Shown here: one piece after another, positions 7,009 to 13,381 of the stretch | Layout of the letters: every line of letters starts with the position of its first letter | How positions within the stretch are numbered: the stretch's first letter is position 1 | Origin: JAWLCA01 sp050485905 | GTDB taxonomy: Bacteria; Pseudomonadota; Alphaproteobacteria; Rhodobacterales; Rhodobacteraceae | Assembly (NCBI GenBank): GCA_050485905.1 | Contig: JBJHCH010000029.1 | Coordinates: 1-34,132, forward strand | Direction: 5' to 3' | Length of the DNA: 34,132 nt | Position numbers and translations under genes: made by a program | The notes under the pieces: generated by a model | Told to the model about the DNA's origin: nothing | Database searches by the model: none | The model's input: the letters and a program-made list of their open reading frames with translations, nothing else

Positions 7009-8927
7009 TCCGCCTCCAGCCGGATCAGCGCCGCCCCGGCCTCGACCTGCGTGCCTGCGTCCACCAGCACCTCGGCCACCACGCCGTCGCGCGCGGCCAT
7101 CAGCGTATGCTCCATCTTCATCGCCTCCAGCACCGCCAGCCGCTCGCCCGCCGCCACCGCCTGCCCGGCCGCCACGAACACCGCCTTCACCAGCCCAGGC
7201 ATGGGCGACAGCGTGACATCCGCCCCCGCGCCCGCCGCGCCGATGCGGTCCAGCGGATCGGGGACAGCGAAGCTGACGCACCCACCATCGAAGACATGCA
7301 CGGCCCCCTGCCCGATGACGACCTTCGGCGCCTTGGCCCCGTCGATCCACCAGCCATCCGCCCGCCGCTCGGCCCGGTGCGCCTGCCCGTCGATCTCCAC
7401 CACCGCCGCATCCGGCCCCTCGACCAGCAGCGCCGCCGTCACCTCGCCCACCGTCACCGCGCGCCGCAGCGGCGACCAGAGCGTGAATCCGGCCAGCCGC
7501 CCCGCGCCCTGCCACAGCCCCGCCACCGCCAGCACCGCGGCCACCGCGACGGCCGGGCGCGGAGCGGCCTCGGACACCAGCACCTCCAGATCCCGCGCGA
7601 TCAGCCCGGTATCCACATCTCCCGCCGCGAACCCCTCATGCCGGGCCAGCGCCCCCAGGAAGGCCAGGTTCGTTACCGTCCCTGCAACTTCCGTCCGCGC
7701 CAGCGCATCCGAGAGTTGCCGCAGCGCCGCCGCCCGCGTCGGGCCGTGCACGATCACCTTGGCGATCATCGGGTCGTACCACGGGCTGATCGCATCCCCC
7801 GTCCGCACGCCGCTGTCCGCCCGCACGCCGGGCGGAAACTCCAGATGCTCCAGCCGCCCGGTCGCGGGCAGGAAGCCTGCCGGCACATCCTCGGCGTAAA
7901 GCCGCGCCTCGAAGGCGTGGCCACTGATCGACAGATCCTCCTGTCGGCAGGGCAGCCGCTCGCCGCTGGCGACCCGCAACTGCCATTCCACCAGATCGAC
8001 GCCAGTGATCGCCTCTGTCACCGGATGCTCCACCTGCAGCCGGGTGTTCATCTCCATGAACCAGAACCGGTCCTCGCGCAGCCCCTCGCTGGCATCGACG
8101 ATGAACTCGATGGTGCCCGCGCCGGCATAGCCGATGGCCTCAGCCGCCCGCACGGCGGCCGCCCCCATCGCCTTGCGCATCCCCGCCGGCATCCCCGGCG
8201 CGGGCGCTTCCTCGATCACCTTCTGGTGGCGGCGCTGCAGGCTGCAATCCCGCTCGAACAGATGCAGCGCCGACTGTCCGTCGCCGAAAACCTGCACCTC
8301 GATGTGTCGCGGCTTCTCGATATATTTCTCGATCAACACCGCATCATTGCCAAATGCCGTCGCCGCCTCGCCCCGGCAGCTTTCCAGCGCCGCCGCGAAC
8401 TCCGCCGCCTGCTCCACCCGGCGCATCCCCTTGCCGCCGCCACCCGCCACCGCCTTGATCAGCACCGGATAGCCGATGGCGTCCGCCGCGCCGGCCAGAT
8501 GCTCGGCATCCTGATTGTCGCCGTGATAGCCCGGCACCACCGGCACGCCCGCCTTGGTCATCAGCGCCTTGGCCGCATCCTTCAGCCCCATCGCCCGGAT
8601 CGCATCTGCCGAAGGCCCGATGAAGACCAGCCCCGCCGCGGTCACCGCATCGACGAAATCCGGGTTCTCCGACAGGAAGCCGTAACCGGGATGGATTGCC
8701 TGCACGCCGGTGGCCTGCGCCGCCGCGATGATCGCCGCGCCCCGCAGGTAGCTGTCGGCCGGACGCGGCCCGCCGATATGCACCGCCTGATCGGCCATCG
8801 CCACATGCTTTGCGCCCGCATCGGCGTCGGAATAAACCGCCACCGTCGCCACGCCCAGCCGGCGGCAGGTCTCGATGATCCGGCAGGCGATCTCGCCCCG
8901 GTTGGCGATCAGGATCCGGTCGAACAC
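7005..8927 (-). CDS. mccA: methylcrotonyl-CoA carboxylase, biotin-carrying alpha subunit
   Basis: This subunit carboxylates its own biotin with ATP and bicarbonate for transfer to 3-methylcrotonyl-CoA. Domain order in the 640 residues: biotin carboxylase N-domain from MFDRILIANRGEIA, ATP-grasp domain (glycine-rich VAGGGGKGMR near 160-170; FMEMNTRLQVEHPVTE near 290), biotin carboxylase C-domain, a linker region, and a C-terminal biotinyl domain with AMKM (biotin-Lys604). It starts with GTG at 8927, inside the last 19 bases of the ASCH gene. The assignment over acetyl- or propionyl-CoA carboxylase rests on the liu operon context. Confidence 0.93.
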   Translation of the reverse strand: MFDRILIANRGEIACRIIETCRRLGVATVAVYSDADAGAKHVAMADQAVHIGGPRPADSYLRGAAIIAAAQATGVQAIHPGYGFLSENPDFVDAVTAAGLVFIGPSADAIRAMGLKDAAKALMTKAGVPVVPGYHGDNQDAEHLAGAADAIGYPVLIKAVAGGGGKGMRRVEQAAEFAAALESCRGEAATAFGNDAVLIEKYIEKPRHIEVQVFGDGQSALHLFERDCSLQRRHQKVIEEAPAPGMPAGMRKAMGAAAVRAAEAIGYAGAGTIEFIVDASEGLREDRFWFMEMNTRLQVEHPVTEAITGVDLVEWQLRVASGERLPCRQEDLSISGHAFEARLYAEDVPAGFLPATGRLEHLEFPPGVRADSGVRTGDAISPWYDPMIAKVIVHGPTRAAALRQLSDALARTEVAGTVTNLAFLGALARHEGFAAGDVDTGLIARDLEVLVSEAAPRPAVAVAAVLAVAGLWQGAGRLAGFTLWSPLRRAVTVGEVTAALLVEGPDAAVVEIDGQAHRAERRADGWWIDGAKAPKVVIGQGAVHVFDGGCVSFAVPDPLDRIGAAGAGADVTLSPMPGLVKAVFVAAGQAVAAGERLAVLEAMKMEHTLMAARDGVVAEVLVDAGTQVEAGAALIRLEAE

Positions 8928-9349
8928 GCCGCGCCCCCCGCAAAATCCTCGACCACGCGGAACTCCTCCCAGATCAGCGGCATGTCGGGCGCGAAGCTGC
9001 CAAGCCGGCGGTAATAGCGTTCATGGTCCGCACGCCAGCCGTCCAGATCGGCGTTCTCGCCCTCCAGCACGGCCAGATCCCAGGTCATCTCGTCGAACCG
9101 CAGAGGCACCAGCCGCACCGTCTCGATCACCAGCGCCGCCCGCCCTGCGGCATCCAGCGAGATGTCCCGGCGCCCCACGACCGGCGCCGCCGCGCCGGCC
9201 TCGATCTCGGCCAGCGCCGAACAGGTCGCCCGCTTCCGCCCCGCCCGCACCAGTGCCAGCAACTTGGCTGTCAACTCCGGCGTGTCCCCGAAACGAAAGG
9301 TCTGCGCACCGGGATAGCGCGCCAATGCGTCCTCAACGGGTATTGCCAT
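8909..9349 (-). CDS. ASCH-domain protein
   Basis: This 146-aa protein has the layout of the ASCH family: RFGDTPELTAKLLALVRAGRKRATC near the start, VGRRDISLD and ALVIETVRLVPLRFDEMTWDLA in the middle, then a WRADHERYY and IWEEFRVVE ending. ASCH domains share the PUA-like fold and are thought to bind RNA or modified bases; some members hydrolyse N4-acetylcytidine. The exact substrate here is unknown. The ATG at 9349 lies 20 bases after the nuclease stop, and the gene's 3' end overlaps the mccA start by 19 bases, so it is embedded in the liu operon without an obvious link to leucine breakdown. Confidence 0.8.
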   Translation of the reverse strand: MAIPVEDALARYPGAQTFRFGDTPELTAKLLALVRAGRKRATCSALAEIEAGAAAPVVGRRDISLDAAGRAALVIETVRLVPLRFDEMTWDLAVLEGENADLDGWRADHERYYRRLGSFAPDMPLIWEEFRVVEDFAGGAACSTGS

Positions 9350-9369
9350 GCCGTCCTCCGCTTCCGGGG

Positions 9370-9906
9370 TCAGCACCAGCCGCCGCGCTGCCCCCCGCCA
9401 TAGGCCCGACCATACCCCGCCGCGATCATCGTCTGCGCCACCGGCACCCCGTCGATCGACAGCGCCGCCAGCCGCCGCTCGTAGCGGTCGAGCCGCCCGT
9501 GCTGCACGGTCAGCAGCTCGCCCTCGGCCAGCAGGCGGCGCAGATGCCACGTCGCCGCCACCGCCTGAGCGTATTCCCCGGCGCATTCGGGGCCGAACAG
9601 TTCCGGCGCGTCGAAGCCGGTCAGCCGCACTCGCTCCATTCCGTAGTCCGGGCACCACAGCGTCACCGTGTCGCCATCCACCACCCGCAGCACCCGACAG
9701 CCGTCGGTTCCCTTCGCGCCGAAGCCCGCGTTGATCGCATCCGCGCCATAGGGCACGACGAACCAGCCCAGCCCGGCCAGCAGCATCACCACCTTCAGGT
9801 AGAAGCGCGGATCGGCCAGCCGCCAGCGCCCGCCGGGGCGATGGATGCGGCTGGGCGGCCGGCGCCGACGGGACCGGCCAGGGGGAATGACACTGCGCCT
9901 GTTCAT
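9370..9906 (-). CDS. membrane-anchored thermonuclease-like (SNase) protein
   Basis: The core from about residue 70 is a staphylococcal-nuclease-like domain: RVVDGDTVTL, VRLTGFDAPE, PECAGEYA, DRYERRLA and GYGRAYGG. Equivalents of the catalytic Arg, Glu and Arg of SNase are present, so activity is plausible. The N-terminus is strongly basic (RSRRRR) and is followed by one hydrophobic segment (about 36-56), suggesting an inner-membrane anchor with the nuclease outside or at the membrane. The start is uncertain: ATG codons at 9906, 9915 and 9918 are all possible and none has a strong Shine-Dalgarno. The gene sits between mccB and the ASCH gene. The 144 bases upstream of it contain the ATGCACG repeat cluster. 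Confidence 0.75.
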   Translation of the reverse strand: MNRRSVIPPGRSRRRRPPSRIHRPGGRWRLADPRFYLKVVMLLAGLGWFVVPYGADAINAGFGAKGTDGCRVLRVVDGDTVTLWCPDYGMERVRLTGFDAPELFGPECAGEYAQAVAATWHLRRLLAEGELLTVQHGRLDRYERRLAALSIDGVPVAQTMIAAGYGRAYGGGQRGGWC

Positions 9907-10003
9907 CGCCGCCATCATGGGGCCGGCCGCCGGTGCTGGCCATCCCCGCCGCGACGTGGCCGTACGGCCCGTTGCGCGACCGCCGCACCACCGGTCGCAA
10001 CGT

Positions 10004-10050
10004 ATGCACGTGATATGCACGCAGGATGCACGTAAGTTGCATGTGCATGC
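10004..10050. repeat. ATGCACG repeat cluster, 11-bp period
   Basis: On the plus strand ATGCACG occurs at 10004, 10015 and 10026. A related TTGCATG at 10037 and a TGCATGC at 10043 follow. The first four are spaced exactly 11 bases, close to one DNA helical turn. The cluster ends directly at the mccB stop codon (10051-10053), so it would form the start of the mccB 3' untranslated region, read there as CGTGCAT. A similar cluster lies after purK at 18797-18835. Confidence 0.75.
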
Positions 10051-11655
10051 TCACATCCGAAAGACGCCGAACCGGGTCGGCGGAATCGGTGCGTTCAGCG
10101 CCGCCGACAGCGACAGCGCCAGCACCTGACGGCTCTTGCGCGGGTCGATCACCCCGTCGTCCCACAGCCGGGCCGAGGCATAGAGCGGGTGGCTCTGCCG
10201 CTCGAACATCTCGATGGTCGGGCGCTTGAACTCGGCCTCCTCCTCGGCCGACCAGCTACCGCCAGAGCGTTCAATTCCCTCACGTTTCACCGTCGCCAGC
10301 ACGCCCGCCGCCTGCTCTCCGCCCATCACCGAGATGCGGGAATTTGGCCAGGTCCACAGGAAGCGCGGCTGATAGGCCCGCCCTGCCATGCCGTAGTTCC
10401 CGGCCCCGAACGAGCCGCCTACCAGCATCGTGATCTTGGGTACCGACGTTGTGGCAACGGCGGTGACCATCTTGGCCCCGTGCCGCGCGATCCCCTCGTT
10501 CTCGTACCGCCGGCCTACCATGAAGCCAGTGATGTTCTGTAGGAATACCAATGGGATGGATCGCTGACTGCACAACTCCACGAAATGCGCGCCCTTCACC
10601 GCGCTTTCCGAAAACAGCACCCCGTTGTTGGCCACGATCCCCATCGGGCAGCCCATCACATGGGCGAAACCGCAGACTAGAGTCTCGCCGAACCGCGCCT
10701 TGAACTCGTCGAACCGGCTGCCATCGACGATCCGCGCGATCACCTCGCGGATGTCATAGGGCGTGCGCAGCCCCGCCGGCACGACGCCCAGGATTTCATC
10801 CGGATCGTACGCTGGTTCTTCCGAGCTGATCCACTGCACCGTGTCGGGCTTCGCGCGGTTCAGGTTGCCTACCGCCCGCCGCGCCAGCGCCAGCGCATGG
10901 GCGTCATCCTCGGCCAGATAATCCGCCACGCCCGAAAGGCGCGTATGCACGTCGCCCCCGCCCAGATCCTCGGCGCTCACCACCTCTCCCGTCGCGGCCT
11001 TGACCAGCGGCGGGCCGGCCAGAAAGATCGTGCCCTGATCGCGCACGATGATCGACACATCCGCCATCGCCGGCACATAGGCGCCCCCGGCGGTGCAGGA
11101 CCCCATCACCACCGCGATCTGCGCGATGCCCTTCGCGCTCATCTGCGCCTGGTTGTAGAAGATCCGGCCGAAATGGTCGCGGTCGGGGAACACCTCGTCC
11201 TGGTTCGGCAGATTGGCCCCGCCGCTGTCCACCAGATAGACGCAGGGCAGATGACATTCCTCGGCTATCTCCTGCGCGCGCAGGTGTTTCTTCACGGTCA
11301 GCGGATAGTAGGTCCCGCCCTTCACGGTGGCGTCGTTGGCGACCACCATCACCTCCTGCCCCATCACCCGGCCGATGCCGGCGATCACACCCGCGGCCGG
11401 TGCATCATCGCCGTAAAGCCCGTGCGCGGCCGTCGCGCCGATCTCCAGAAACGGCGATCCAGGATCCAGCAGCCCCGCCACCCGCTGCCGCGGTGGCATC
11501 TTCCCGCGCGACACATGCCGGGCCAAGGCGCGTTCGCCTCCGCCCGCAGCGGCCTGCGCCGCGGCCTGTGCAATCTCGTCCAGCGCGGCCAGATGCGCAT
11601 TGCGGTTGGTTCGGAACGCCTCGGAACTGGAAATGGCGTCTGACTTCAGGCGCAT
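10051..11655 (-). CDS. mccB: methylcrotonyl-CoA carboxylase, carboxyltransferase beta subunit
   Basis: This 534-aa acyl-CoA carboxylase beta subunit transfers carboxybiotin's CO2 to 3-methylcrotonyl-CoA, forming 3-methylglutaconyl-CoA. It is a two-domain crotonase-fold protein: N-domain with VYLVDSGGANLPNQ, GGAYVPAMAD and a C-domain with FLQNITGFMVG and GGSFGAGNYGMAGRAY. The LVDSGGA block and the NITGFMVG block are typical of the methylcrotonyl-CoA branch rather than propionyl-CoA carboxylase. The ATG at 11655 lies one base after the LprI-like gene's stop. Its biotin partner mccA is separated from it by the nuclease and ASCH genes. Confidence 0.95.
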   Translation of the reverse strand: MRLKSDAISSSEAFRTNRNAHLAALDEIAQAAAQAAAGGGERALARHVSRGKMPPRQRVAGLLDPGSPFLEIGATAAHGLYGDDAPAAGVIAGIGRVMGQEVMVVANDATVKGGTYYPLTVKKHLRAQEIAEECHLPCVYLVDSGGANLPNQDEVFPDRDHFGRIFYNQAQMSAKGIAQIAVVMGSCTAGGAYVPAMADVSIIVRDQGTIFLAGPPLVKAATGEVVSAEDLGGGDVHTRLSGVADYLAEDDAHALALARRAVGNLNRAKPDTVQWISSEEPAYDPDEILGVVPAGLRTPYDIREVIARIVDGSRFDEFKARFGETLVCGFAHVMGCPMGIVANNGVLFSESAVKGAHFVELCSQRSIPLVFLQNITGFMVGRRYENEGIARHGAKMVTAVATTSVPKITMLVGGSFGAGNYGMAGRAYQPRFLWTWPNSRISVMGGEQAAGVLATVKREGIERSGGSWSAEEEAEFKRPTIEMFERQSHPLYASARLWDDGVIDPRKSRQVLALSLSAALNAPIPPTRFGVFRM

Positions 11656-11656
11656 G

Positions 11657-12124
11657 TCACGGCCCCTCCATCGCCATCAGTTCGATCGTGCGCTCTGCCG
11701 TCATGCTCATCAGGCAGTTGGCCGCCGCCACCCGCCCCAAAGTGCCCTGCCCATAGCGCGCTGCCTGCATCGTGCAATCGGCATCCCGAAAGGTGATCCA
11801 GGCCCGCTGGGCAGCAAGCAGCGTCGCCTCGCGCGTCAGATCCTCGCTCAACACATCGCCGCTCGCGTCCTGCATCCGGAACAGCGCCATGATCGCGTCG
11901 TATTGCGCGTTAAGCATACCGTCCCAGGCGGAGGCTTCCTCGGCGATGCACTCGGTCATGCCCTGGGTCGTCTCGCCGTCGTCACGGGCCTCCATGCACG
12001 AACTCGAGACCGTCCCGATACAGTCCCCCGGCACATCCGCATCCGCCAGACAGGCGCGGATTTCGTCTGCCTGCTCGGCCGTCGCGCCCAGTGGCAGCAT
12101 CAGGAACAGGGCCAGCCACCTCAT
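11657..12124 (-). CDS. LprI-like (DUF1311) periplasmic protein
   Basis: This 155-aa protein has a signal peptide (MRWLALFLMLPLGATA, then EQADE). The C-terminal half carries the DUF1311 pattern: AQRAWITFRDADC, a spaced Gly/Ala region, CLMSMTAERT. Several Cys residues fit disulfides in the periplasm. The family includes a mycobacterial lysozyme inhibitor; most members are uncharacterised. The ATG at 12124 overlaps the dehydrogenase stop (ATGA), so it is translated as part of the liu operon, although no link to leucine catabolism is known to me. Confidence 0.85.
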   Translation of the reverse strand: MRWLALFLMLPLGATAEQADEIRACLADADVPGDCIGTVSSSCMEARDDGETTQGMTECIAEEASAWDGMLNAQYDAIMALFRMQDASGDVLSEDLTREATLLAAQRAWITFRDADCTMQAARYGQGTLGRVAAANCLMSMTAERTIELMAMEGP

Positions 12125-13284
12125 GCCCCTGCCCCCATCAGTTCGCGCCCGATCAGCATGCGCCGGATCTCGCTGGTGCCTGCGCCGATCTCCATCAGCT
12201 TGGCGTCGCGGAACAGGCGGCTGACCGGCGCGTCGGCCAGAAACCCGGCCCCACCCAGCGCCTGCACCGCCTGATGCGCCTGCACCATCGCCTGTTCGCT
12301 GGAATAGAGCACGCAGGCCGCCGCATCGGCCCGCGTCACGGCACCCCGGTCACAAGCCTTCGCCACCTCGTAGACATAGGCGCGGGCCGTGTTCATCGCA
12401 GTATACATGTCCGCTATCTTGCCCTGCATGAGCTGGAAGTTTCCGATCGGCTGGCCGAACTGCCGGCGCTCGCGCAAATAGGGCATCACCTCGTCCAGAC
12501 AGGCGGCCATGATGCCGGTGCCGATCCCCGAAAGCACAACCCGTTCATAGTCGAGGCCCGACATCAGCACCCGCACGCCGCGCCCCTCCTCGCCCAGCAC
12601 GTTCTCGAACGGCACCTCGCAATCGTCGAAGATCAGTTCGGCCGTGTTCGATCCGCGCATCCCCAGCTTGTCGAAATGCGGGCTGGAGGTGAATCCCTTC
12701 ATACCGCGTTCGACCAGAAAGGCGGTGATCCCCTTCGACCCGGCCTCGGGGTCGGTCTTGGCATAGACCACCAGCGTCGCGGCATCGGGGCCGTTGGTGA
12801 TCCAGTATTTCGTGCCGTTCAGCGTATAGTAGCCGTTCTTCTTCTCGGCCCGCAGCTTCATCCCCACCACGTCCGACCCGGCACCTGCCTCGGACATGGC
12901 CAGCGCGCCCACATGCTCGCCCGAGGTCAGCTTCGGCAGGTATTTCCGCTTCTGTTCCTCGGTGCCGTTCAGACGGATCTGGTTGACGCACAGGTTGCTG
13001 TGCGCCCCATAGGACAGGCTGACAGAGGCCGAGGCGCGGGCGATCTCCTCGACCGCGATGACATGGGCCAGATAGCCCATGCCCGCGCCGCCGTATTCCT
13101 CGTCCACGGTGATCCCCAGCAGGCCCAACTCGCCCATCTCGCGCCACAGGTTGGCGGGAAAGATGTTGTCACGATCCACCTGGGCGGCAATCGGCTTCAC
13201 CCGCTCCTGCGCCCAGCGGTGCACCATGTCTCGCAGGGACGCGATATCCTCGCCCAGATCGAACGGCATCGAGGCCATGAACAT
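12121..13284 (-). CDS. ivd: isovaleryl-CoA dehydrogenase
   Basis: This FAD acyl-CoA dehydrogenase of 387 residues oxidises isovaleryl-CoA to 3-methylcrotonyl-CoA and passes electrons to ETF. The FAD-binding blocks are ALAMSEAGAGSDVVG (about 127-141) and YWITNG (about 160-165). The catalytic Glu is probably Glu247 in GLDYERVVL, a position characteristic of isovaleryl-CoA dehydrogenases rather than short-chain acyl-CoA dehydrogenases. The ATG at 13284 has GGAGG 7 bases upstream. It is the first gene of the liu operon, downstream of a promoter with an overlapping palindrome. Confidence 0.95.
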   Translation of the reverse strand: MFMASMPFDLGEDIASLRDMVHRWAQERVKPIAAQVDRDNIFPANLWREMGELGLLGITVDEEYGGAGMGYLAHVIAVEEIARASASVSLSYGAHSNLCVNQIRLNGTEEQKRKYLPKLTSGEHVGALAMSEAGAGSDVVGMKLRAEKKNGYYTLNGTKYWITNGPDAATLVVYAKTDPEAGSKGITAFLVERGMKGFTSSPHFDKLGMRGSNTAELIFDDCEVPFENVLGEEGRGVRVLMSGLDYERVVLSGIGTGIMAACLDEVMPYLRERRQFGQPIGNFQLMQGKIADMYTAMNTARAYVYEVAKACDRGAVTRADAAACVLYSSEQAMVQAHQAVQALGGAGFLADAPVSRLFRDAKLMEIGAGTSEIRRMLIGRELMGAGA

Positions 13285-13299
13285 GCCCCGTCCTCCCCC

Positions 13300-13321
13300 T
13301 TATTGAACGCTCGTTCAATAA
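13300..13321. promoter_or_regulatory. palindromic operator in front of the liu operon
   Basis: A perfect inverted repeat, TTATTGAACG / CGTTCAATAA, has 10-base arms and a 2-base centre. It starts 16 bases upstream of the ivd ATG and overlaps the -10 box of the candidate promoter. The TGAACG-N2-CGTTCA core resembles sites of TetR-family regulators of acyl-CoA metabolism (established for the class, not for this gene). Binding here would block transcription. No TetR gene is present in the window. Confidence 0.7.
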
Positions 13322-13347
13322 ATATCAGTCCCACGGGATTCGGTCAA
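13319..13347 (-). promoter_or_regulatory. candidate promoter of the liu operon
   Basis: On the minus strand TTGACC (13342-13347), a 17-base spacer and TATTTA (13319-13324). Transcription would begin inside the palindrome at 13300-13321, a layout typical of repression. Confidence 0.55.
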
Positions 13348-13381
13348 CGACAGCAAAAGCCGCCGAAACCTTTGGCCCAGT

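Noticed and set aside
7009..7515. N-terminal extension of the HMG-CoA lyase frame
   Set aside because: The frame stays open inside mccA, but the sequence is low-complexity Gly/Arg/Ala; the ATGA overlap at 7008 and the conserved N-terminus define the start.
5875..9014. Very long plus-strand ORFs (over 600 codons) opposite the liu genes
   Set aside because: They are rich in Arg, Pro and His, as expected for antisense of GC-rich genes, and the minus strand carries clear enzymes with catalytic motifs.
10004..10050. CRISPR array
   Set aside because: Units are 7 bases with 4-base spacing, far too short for CRISPR repeats and spacers; no cas gene is in the window.
9907..10165. Open frames extending the nuclease and ASCH genes upstream
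   Set aside because: No family similarity, and the extension would run through the repeat cluster and into mccB.
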